Assembly (NCBI GenBank): GCA_947377595.1 | Contig: CANCGK010000008.1 | Location: forward strand, 1-17,423 | From: a bacterium | GTDB lineage: Bacteria; Babelota; Babeliae; Babelales; Chromulinivoraceae | Length of the DNA stretch: 17,423 bases | Direction: 5' to 3' | Part shown: in pieces, positions 6,851 through 12,309 of the stretch | Position numbering within the stretch: position 1 is the first letter of the stretch | How the letters are laid out: each line of letters starts with the position of its first letter | Program-made: the position numbers and the translations under genes | Notes under the pieces: generated by a model | The model's database searches: none | The model's input: only the letters and a program-made list of their open reading frames with translations | What the model was told of the DNA's origin: nothing

Positions 6851-7948
6851 ATGAAAAAAACAGTAGGCGTTATTTTTTCGGGGTATGGTGAACAGTTTGT
6901 GACCATGGGAAAAGATATATACAATAAATCACGTGATATACAAGATCTTTTTGAGCAAGCAAGTATGTGCTCAGATATTAATTTTGTGCAGTTATGTTTT
7001 GCCTCATCAGATGCAGAGATATCTTCTATAGATAAAGGTTACATGGCAATTTTACTTACGCAGATATCTTTGTATAGTCAGTTATCTGTCATCGGATTGC
7101 GACCAGATTTCATTGCAGGTTTTGGTATTGGTGAATATGCAGCTGCGGTGACATCAGGAGCTTTAAGTTTTGCAGATGGGTTGTACATGCTCAGTAAATA
7201 TTCCAAAATTTTTAAAAATTTTATTGATCAATATCCGCATTATGCTGTCGTGTATTTATCGCGAGGATTTACCAAAGAATCTTTGCAGCAGTTATGTGAT
7301 ACCTTGTCAACCGATGATAAAAAGATATTCATCTCTGCTTATATTTCTGCGGATAGTTTTTATGTAGCCGGTCATGTCGATTGCATCGAACAATTAAAAA
7401 AATATTGTATTGATAACGAAATTCGTAAAGTTAAAACATTTTCTGCTGCATATGGTCTGCATAGTTCGATTGTTGATTTTATAGGTGTTGAAATGGGGCC
7501 GTATTTATTTAAAATTGATGTAAAACCATTAAAATTTCCGGTTATTACGAGTGTTGATGGTGCTTATGTTACATCTCCCGATGCTTTAGAATCAGCAATG
7601 CTGCGACAAATTAATGCACCAATTGTATGGGATGAAGTTATGGATGGATTTGTCGGGTGCCAAGTTTTAATTTGTGTCGGCCCTGGGCAGCAGGTTATGC
7701 AATGGGCTCAGGCAAAATATCCAGATAAAGAAATCTATGCGTTGCAAAATATAGTAGATGCTCAAATTATTATTGATATCTTTAAAAAAGATGATGAGCT
7801 TGCACACGAGGTCGATGAGCAGATTGTTAATTTTGGGCAATGTCATCTTGATGAGGATGTTATTGATTTGCCAGCAGATCTAACTCTTGCTGATGAAATT
7901 AATGAACTTCCCGAAGATTATGATATCGATGAGGATGATGAAATCTAA
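6851..7948 (+). CDS. FabD-like acyltransferase-fold protein lacking catalytic residues
   Basis: The 365-residue reading starts at the ATG at 6851 behind GGGGGTGG; an upstream in-frame TTG at 6782 is less likely. The fold of malonyl-CoA:ACP transacylase can be followed along most of the chain. 'I-F-S-G-Y-G-E-Q' (8-15) stands for the usual F-P-G-Q-G-S-Q. 'G-F-G-I-G-E-Y-A-A' (90-98) stands for G-H-S-L-G-E-Y-A-A. 'L-H-S' with H204 matches the active-site His segment, and 'Q-I-N-A-P-I-V-W' (253-260) and 'V-G-P-G-Q' (276-280) match the C-terminal half. The nucleophilic Ser is Gly92, the preceding His is Phe91, and the Arg that holds the malonyl carboxylate aligns with Ser118. A non-family tail (about 313-365) is strongly acidic. 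It is therefore probably not a working transacylase. It may bind an acyl carrier protein or another partner, or be degenerate. No other fatty-acid genes are nearby. Confidence 0.75.
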   Translation: MKKTVGVIFSGYGEQFVTMGKDIYNKSRDIQDLFEQASMCSDINFVQLCFASSDAEISSIDKGYMAILLTQISLYSQLSVIGLRPDFIAGFGIGEYAAAVTSGALSFADGLYMLSKYSKIFKNFIDQYPHYAVVYLSRGFTKESLQQLCDTLSTDDKKIFISAYISADSFYVAGHVDCIEQLKKYCIDNEIRKVKTFSAAYGLHSSIVDFIGVEMGPYLFKIDVKPLKFPVITSVDGAYVTSPDALESAMLRQINAPIVWDEVMDGFVGCQVLICVGPGQQVMQWAQAKYPDKEIYALQNIVDAQIIIDIFKKDDELAHEVDEQIVNFGQCHLDEDVIDLPADLTLADEINELPEDYDIDEDDEI

Positions 7949-7970
7949 ATTCAAAATTGAGATGGGGTAT

Positions 7971-8014
7971 AAAAAAGTCTTTTGCTCTCTTTGTTAGAGT
8001 AAAAGACTTTTTTT
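7971..8014 (+). terminator. Rho-independent terminator after the FabD-like gene
   Basis: The left arm 7971-7988 pairs with 7996-8014 (AAAGTCTTTTGCTCT against AGAGTAAAAGACTTT, one G-T pair) around a 7-nt loop, and the right arm ends in a run of seven T. The A/T arms make it usable in both directions. Confidence 0.9.
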
Positions 8015-8044
8015 ATGTCGAAAATTCGCATGGCTGAATTACAC

Positions 8045-8099
8045 TTGCCAGATAAAATTTAAAATAGTATTCTGTTTGTAATGATCAAGCATTTATAAT
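8045..8099 (+). promoter_or_regulatory. Probable promoter region of the secreted-protein cluster
   Basis: TTGCCA (8045-8050) and TATTCT (8068-8073) are 17 bp apart. A perfect TATAAT lies at 8094-8099 but lacks a good -35. Either could start transcription of the first secreted-protein gene at 8176. The region follows a strong terminator, so a new transcript must begin here. The rest of the 8015-8175 gap shows nothing else. Confidence 0.45.
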
Positions 8100-8175
8100 C
8101 GTCATATTTTTTTAGTTTTATGCCTTATTTAGGCTTGTTTTTTCTATTTTAATTTTTTTTCATAAGGGTTAATGC

Positions 8176-8694
8176 ATGTATTCGATATGTTTTTTAATGG
8201 TATTATTGTGTAGCTTTTCGATGGAAAGTTCAGCTTCAACAGATTATGTCGGTAAATTAACACAGCTAGCTACTGAGTATGATTTAATAAAGGTTGAACA
8301 AAGCTTAAAAAGTTTATCTGTCCATCATCCGTTATCAAGAGTATTACATGAAAGTTCTTACCGATTAAATATTTTGGATCAGCTATATTTCAATGCTACA
8401 CAAGTTGATCTTCAACCATTCATAGATTGTAAAAAACAAGAGAGAAATGTGCGTGCTTTTAATTTACTTTGCACACTGCATAACCCTTGTTATAATGCAA
8501 ATATTTTGCAATGTCATCAAGAATGGAGAAACGAAGATACGCAGACAGTTTCAACGATTCAGCAATTACTAGCAATAACATCCTTGCTTTCTAAACAAGT
8601 ATCAAAAGCATCATCTCGTCAGGTAAAACAGAGCCGGTCAAAAAAAGCTTCAGCAGATAGTCGTATTGATGTTATTACGACAAAATTGAATTAA
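8176..8694 (+). CDS. Secreted hypothetical protein, W-R-x-E-D family
   Basis: I do not recognise the function of this 172-residue protein. A signal peptide (M-Y-S-I-C-F-L-M-V-L-L-C-S-F-S, cleavage probably near S19-S21) precedes a helical body with several Cys (85, 99, 105, 113). A motif E-W-R-N-E-D-T-Q (116-123) recurs as D-W-R-K-E-D-A-Q in the protein at 11428-12276, in a similar place after a leucine- and Cys-containing helix. The two also share the L-L-C-S-F-S end of the signal peptide and are probably distant paralogues. The C-terminal 30 residues are Ser/Lys-rich and basic. The ribosome binding site AAGGG (8164-8168) supports the start. It is the first gene of a seven-gene cluster of exported proteins. 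Confidence 0.75.
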   Translation: MYSICFLMVLLCSFSMESSASTDYVGKLTQLATEYDLIKVEQSLKSLSVHHPLSRVLHESSYRLNILDQLYFNATQVDLQPFIDCKKQERNVRAFNLLCTLHNPCYNANILQCHQEWRNEDTQTVSTIQQLLAITSLLSKQVSKASSRQVKQSRSKKASADSRIDVITTKLN

Positions 8695-8709
8695 ATTCAG
8701 GATTTATAC

Positions 8710-9477
8710 ATGTATTCGATATGTTTTTTAATGGTATTTTTTGTTAATTTTTTACAGGCTGCACAAGAGCCCTTAGAGCAAGAAAACCAACAGTTAAAAG
8801 AACTGTTAGATCGTATACTTGCTCACAATGAACAACAAAAAGATTATATAGACAAATGTCAGCAGATTATGTTTACCCAAGGTAAACAAATAAGCACATC
8901 AAATTTAATACATCAGAGTGAGTTAAAAAAAGAGCAAAATAAGTCAAGCCGTTGTATTTCTTCTCAACAACGTACTATAAAATTATTACAGTCGCAAGTA
9001 TATCAACATCAAGAGGAAAGTGAGCAAACAGAACAAGAATTGAACCAGTTAAGACTTGAAAATATTGAACAACGTATATTATTAAAGCAAAAAGAACAAG
9101 AATTATTAAGATTAAAGCGAACAGAACAAGAATTATTAAGATTAAAGCAAACAGCGGAAGCAAGATATGACTATGATCAAAGAAAGTCTGCGGCTTATGC
9201 TACTCAATTGAAAAAAATGCCACAAAAAGATCATGGAGCATCTTCTTCTTCTTCTTCTTCTTCTTTAGTATCTGGGCAATCTACTCCTGTAAAACAAGGT
9301 GTACGATCTCAAGCAAAAAAAGATAACCTACAACAAGCAGCGTTGCATATTGACTATGATTTTATGAAATCGGCAAGCAAAGTTACTGCTCCATCGCAAG
9401 CGCCGTCAGATGAGTGTTGGCTAGACGTAGATTATGAGCAGCCTGTATCGCAATCAAAAAAAAGATTAAAACCATAA
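8710..9477 (+). CDS. Secreted coiled-coil protein with Ser-rich C-terminal cassette
   Basis: The function of this 255-residue protein is not recognised. The signal peptide (1-18, ending L-Q-A-A) shares its first nine residues and 30 identical bases with the preceding gene. Residues 19-170 are a long coiled coil rich in Gln, Glu and Leu, including a perfect-length duplication E-Q-E-L-L-R-L-K-R-T / E-Q-E-L-L-R-L-K-Q-T (129-148). A run of eight Ser (178-185), all TCT codons, opens a C-terminal cassette (to about 250) that is repeated in the next gene. The end is basic, S-K-K-R-L-K-P. AGGA at 8699-8702 supports the start, 15 bp after the previous stop, so the two are probably co-transcribed. Confidence 0.75.
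   Translation: MYSICFLMVFFVNFLQAAQEPLEQENQQLKELLDRILAHNEQQKDYIDKCQQIMFTQGKQISTSNLIHQSELKKEQNKSSRCISSQQRTIKLLQSQVYQHQEESEQTEQELNQLRLENIEQRILLKQKEQELLRLKRTEQELLRLKQTAEARYDYDQRKSAAYATQLKKMPQKDHGASSSSSSSSLVSGQSTPVKQGVRSQAKKDNLQQAALHIDYDFMKSASKVTAPSQAPSDECWLDVDYEQPVSQSKKRLKP
9094..9153 (+). repeat. 30-bp tandem repeat, two units
   Basis: Two adjacent copies of a 30-bp unit encode the ten-residue coiled-coil repeat E-Q-E-L-L-R-L-K-[R/Q]-T and differ at very few positions, indicating a recent in-frame duplication. Confidence 0.85.
9241..9264 (+). repeat. (TCT)8 microsatellite in polyserine tract
   Basis: Eight perfect TCT codons encode the polyserine run. The paralogous tract at 10077-10102 mixes TCA and TCT codons. 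Slippage by whole units would change the Ser number without breaking the frame. Confidence 0.9.
9265..9390 (+). repeat. C-terminal cassette, copy 1
   Basis: This DNA matches 10103-10225. It includes 51 identical bases (9299-9349 and 10137-10187) and the shared TTTAGTATCTGGGCAATC segment upstream. The encoded text is L-V-S-G-Q-S-T-x-V-x-x-x-V-R-S-Q-A-K-K-D and the Q-Q-A-A-L-H stretch that follows. Confidence 0.9.
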
Positions 9478-9490
9478 GAAAGAAATATGT

Positions 9491-10276
9491 ATGTTTATGA
9501 ATAAAAAAATAGTTATTGTATTGTTAAGTTTGAGTATGCCTGTTTTGAGTATGGATACAAAAGTGACTTCTGATGGTCAATTAACCATTAATATATCGGT
9601 TTTATCTTCAAGTTTTTCTACTCAAGATTCTGTCTCACCATTGTCATTGACTTCTTCAGCGTCTCATAGTTCATCTTCTCAAGCATCAGCATCTCAAAAG
9701 ACATCTTGTAAGAGATGTTTACTTGAGCAAGCGAGTAAGGTCGCTGCTGAAAAGAGTTGGGAATTTTTAGAACGAAAACGTATACAACATTATGAAGATG
9801 CTGTTCATGCAAAAAATAAAATAATTAACGAGCTAGAGTTTCAAATAATCGGACACCAGCATCTTTATAGGGAGTTGAAAGGGAAGTCTGATATTTTACA
9901 AGCAGATAATTATGAATTGAGAAAATCGATCGAATCATTGCAAGAACGTTTAATGGCGGGCATGCAGGAGCGTTTATCTCAGCAATCTGCTCAAGCTTCA
10001 ACTGATAATTCTGCACGTAGTTCATCATCAACTTTTACAGAAACTCATGCTCCATTAAATAAACGTCATTTGAGGTTATCATCATCATCATCTTCTTCTT
10101 CTTTAGTATCTGGGCAATCTACTCGTGTAAGGAAAAGTGTACGATCTCAAGCAAAAAAAGATAACCTACAACAAGCAGCGTTGCATAGTGACGATGAGTT
10201 TATGAAATTGGCAAGTCAAGTTGCTGATCCATCTAGCTCGCAATCAAAAAAAAGATCAAAATTAGAAGAAAACTAG
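9491..10276 (+). CDS. Secreted Ser-rich coiled-coil protein, paralogue of 8710-9477
   Basis: I do not recognise the function of this 261-residue protein. The signal peptide is M-N-K-K-I-V-I-V-L-L-S-L-S-M-P-V-L-S. The ATG at 9497 may be the true start, since no ribosome binding site separates it from the ATG at 9491. A Ser/Thr-rich segment (30-70), a C-K-R-C pair (73-76) and a coiled coil (about 77-165) follow. The C-terminal 65 residues (polyserine, L-V-S-G-Q-S-T, V-R-S-Q-A-K-K-D-N) are the same cassette as in the previous gene, while the middle parts differ. This indicates cassette exchange or partial gene duplication. The end is basic (S-K-K-R-S-K) followed by L-E-E-N. The 13-bp gap to the previous gene suggests one transcript. 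Confidence 0.72.
   Translation: MFMNKKIVIVLLSLSMPVLSMDTKVTSDGQLTINISVLSSSFSTQDSVSPLSLTSSASHSSSSQASASQKTSCKRCLLEQASKVAAEKSWEFLERKRIQHYEDAVHAKNKIINELEFQIIGHQHLYRELKGKSDILQADNYELRKSIESLQERLMAGMQERLSQQSAQASTDNSARSSSSTFTETHAPLNKRHLRLSSSSSSSSLVSGQSTRVRKSVRSQAKKDNLQQAALHSDDEFMKLASQVADPSSSQSKKRSKLEEN
10103..10225 (+). repeat. C-terminal cassette, copy 2
   Basis: This is the second copy of the cassette at 9265-9390. Part of it (10101-10140) also matches 11201-11240 in a third gene at 35 of 40 bases. Confidence 0.9.
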
Positions 10277-10280
10277 GTCG

Positions 10281-10334
10281 AAATAGAATTAATGTATAGG
10301 TTGATTGAATCGACTATGAGTGCATGGATTTTAA
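10281..10334 (+). repeat. 3' flanking repeat, copy 1
   Basis: After the stop codon of the 9491 gene, AATTAATGxATAGGTTGATTGAATCGA and the following 20 bases recur after the stop of the 10810 gene (from 11321). The duplicated block therefore includes the 3' end of the gene and its downstream flank. Confidence 0.85.
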
Positions 10335-10391
10335 TGTGATTCCTATAGTTATAAACAATTATGTTATATCAAAATAGAAAGAATAAATAAT

Positions 10392-10799
10392 ATGTATAAA
10401 ATTACTTTATGTATCTTATTAGCGTTGAACTTTTCAGTGCAAGCGATGAATTATACAGAAGGAATAAATAAAAAATTAAAATCTATAAAAGAAATTCATG
10501 AGAAGGAAGCGCTATTGCTTGCAACAGCTTCTCCTAAACAACAAGCGCAATTTCTTAAGAGATCCCAAAAAGATGTAGATAGTATTAGACAATTAAAGCA
10601 AGAATATACAGGAGCTTTTTTGTTTGAGCGTCTAAATCGGATGTATAAAGTTATTGAAACATCATATGAAAAACGGATGTTGACATTTGTTCAGCCAACA
10701 GGTGATTCATTAAAAGCATCAAAAGCATCGCATTCTAGTGCAAAACATAAAAAAAAGAAAAATTTTCAAGCAGACAGTTCTATTATTGTAAGAAAGTAA
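10392..10799 (+). CDS. Small secreted helical, lysine-rich protein
   Basis: The function of this 135-residue protein is not recognised. The signal peptide (M-Y-K-I-T-L-C-I-L-L-A-L-N-F-S-V-Q-A) has a clear A-x-x-x-x-Q-A end with cleavage likely before M19. The mature protein is helical with charged and Gln-rich heptads (20-100). It ends in a Ser/Lys-rich basic tail with H-K-K-K-K-N (124-129). It follows a 115-bp gap holding the 3' repeat and is 10 bp upstream of the next gene. No clear ribosome binding site is visible. It belongs with the flanking secreted proteins by layout, not by evident sequence identity. Confidence 0.7.
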   Translation: MYKITLCILLALNFSVQAMNYTEGINKKLKSIKEIHEKEALLLATASPKQQAQFLKRSQKDVDSIRQLKQEYTGAFLFERLNRMYKVIETSYEKRMLTFVQPTGDSLKASKASHSSAKHKKKKNFQADSSIIVRK

Positions 10800-10809
10800 A
10801 ATAAATTTT

Positions 10810-11310
10810 ATGAATTTTGTATTTTATATAGTTTTTATGGCATTAACCTGCACGCATGCCATGTATCTTAATGCAAGTACACCTACAAGGCCGCTTAATT
10901 CTTTCGCTCAAGAATTTGTATCTCAAGCAAAGATTACAAGTTCAAGTCACGCAGAAGAGCAAATAAAAATTGATAAGCAGGCGCCATTAGATGATAAAAC
11001 AGAAGCGGAGAAAAACGATGGAATTCAAATACAGAAAATTTATAATAGGTTAATTGCAGAACAGAAAGAAGCACGTTTAAGATCATTTCAAGAGAACAAA
11101 AATCCTAAAAGTCTATTATCGATACCTGCAAATTCAAGTGCAGCTGCTCAAGCGTTATTAAGTTTGTATCAAGAACCTGATAATTCTTATTTTTCTCGTT
11201 CTTTAGTATCTGTGCAACCTGCTGTTGTAAGGAAAAGTGTGCAATTTGATCAAAGAGCAGCTGTTCCATCTATATTGCGATCAAAAAAAAGAAAAAAACA
11301 TAGAATATAG
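10810..11310 (+). CDS. Mosaic secreted protein sharing modules with two neighbours
   Basis: The function of this 166-residue protein is not recognised. Its signal peptide and first mature residues (M-A-L-T-C-T-H-A-M-Y-L-N-A-S-T-P, residues 10-25) are those of the 755-residue protein at 12310. The DNA at 10835-10883 matches 12335-12383 at 46 of 49 bases. Its C-terminal part (S-L-V-S-V-Q-P-A-V-V-R-K-S-V, 131-144) and the flank after its stop match the gene at 9491. The middle (about 30-125) is unique and helical, with Gln and Lys. The tail is strongly basic, R-S-K-K-R-K-K-H-R-I. The reading frame is intact, so recombination kept it open. The start ATG is 10 bp after the previous stop. Confidence 0.75.
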   Translation: MNFVFYIVFMALTCTHAMYLNASTPTRPLNSFAQEFVSQAKITSSSHAEEQIKIDKQAPLDDKTEAEKNDGIQIQKIYNRLIAEQKEARLRSFQENKNPKSLLSIPANSSAAAQALLSLYQEPDNSYFSRSLVSVQPAVVRKSVQFDQRAAVPSILRSKKRKKHRI

Positions 11311-11314
11311 GTTA

Positions 11315-11368
11315 AGATACAATTAATGCATAGGTTGATTGAATCGAATATAAGTTCATGGTTTTAAA
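11315..11368 (+). repeat. 3' flanking repeat, copy 2
   Basis: This is the counterpart of 10281-10334, in the same place relative to the stop codon of its gene. TTGATTGAATCGA is identical and the rest shows scattered substitutions. Confidence 0.85.
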
Positions 11369-11427
11369 ATTTAGAGGTATTGTAAATTGTTTATTATTTT
11401 ATATTAAAATATAAGGAATTCATAGTT

Positions 11428-12276
11428 ATGCATTCGATGTTATTTTTTATTTTTTTATTGTGTAGTTTTTCTCTTCAAACAATGCATAAGAAGCAGCTTG
11501 ATTGTTCAAAATATCTTAGAACGTCTGACAGCCGTTTGAAGATTATATTAAATCATTGTACAGACGAAAAATTCTTACCAATAATATTATCCAGACAGCC
11601 AGGAAGAATTGATCAGATTACAACACTTTTAAAATGCTATAGCACACTTCAGGAACAAAAAAATAAAATGAAAGACTTGGATAAGGACTGGAGGAAAGAA
11701 GATGCTCAATTGAGTAATTATTTGCGTCAGCAGGCTTCTTCAAGCATTCCATTAGATGCAGAAATACTGCATAAGGTAACAGAAGATCTTGAAGCATCAA
11801 AGGGTCAAAATGATGAGCGAAAAGGTAGGCAAAAAGCTATTCAAGCACAATCAGTTCCTTTTAGGGTGCAAAATCCATTGCAGCAACCTTTGTTGCAAAC
11901 TTCAACTCAATTTTTTGCGATGACAGATTCTCAGATAACGCAAGAACATACTCAAGGGGGACAAGTACGCCACAGAAAAGGTACACTGTCGCTTAACATT
12001 GATACACTTTTAGAGCAGTCAGAAAAAAGGGAAATGCCCGCTCAAGTGCAGCGTGAGTCTGCAAGACAAGTTGAAGAATCGCAAGATTTTGTAAGACAAG
12101 GTCTGCTACAAGTAAGGTCAGCAGAAGTGTTTGGCTTAAAGAGAGATATAAAACAAGGGTTCTCTTATTCTGATAAGACACAAATGCTTGACAGAGCTCA
12201 AGATCTTTTAGATTTTGCTAAGAAAGCTTGCAATGATCAGGATAGCCTTCCATGCAAAGTATCTCGCGTTGATTAG
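11428..12276 (+). CDS. Secreted hypothetical protein, W-R-x-E-D family, longer member
   Basis: The function of this 282-residue protein is not recognised. The signal peptide is M-H-S-M-L-F-F-I-F-L-L-C-S-F-S-L-Q-T. Residues 20-100 resemble the mature part of the protein at 8176: spaced Cys (26, 44, 70), leucine-rich helices, and D-W-R-K-E-D-A-Q (87-94) against E-W-R-N-E-D-T-Q. Beyond about 105 it has its own Gln/Ser-rich linker with V-P-F-R-V-Q-N-P-L-Q-Q-P-L-L-Q. A helical, Arg/Gln-rich C-terminal region with two late Cys follows. AAGGA (11413-11417) supports the start. It is 33 bp before the next gene. Confidence 0.74.
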   Translation: MHSMLFFIFLLCSFSLQTMHKKQLDCSKYLRTSDSRLKIILNHCTDEKFLPIILSRQPGRIDQITTLLKCYSTLQEQKNKMKDLDKDWRKEDAQLSNYLRQQASSSIPLDAEILHKVTEDLEASKGQNDERKGRQKAIQAQSVPFRVQNPLQQPLLQTSTQFFAMTDSQITQEHTQGGQVRHRKGTLSLNIDTLLEQSEKREMPAQVQRESARQVEESQDFVRQGLLQVRSAEVFGLKRDIKQGFSYSDKTQMLDRAQDLLDFAKKACNDQDSLPCKVSRVD

Positions 12277-12309
12277 ATGTTATTATTATAAGAAGAAATT
12301 TTAAAATTT

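Noticed and set aside
8194..8220. Lipoprotein signal at the Cys of L-L-C-S-F-S
   Set aside because: The residues before the Cys do not match the usual small-residue lipobox, so an ordinary signal peptide is more likely.
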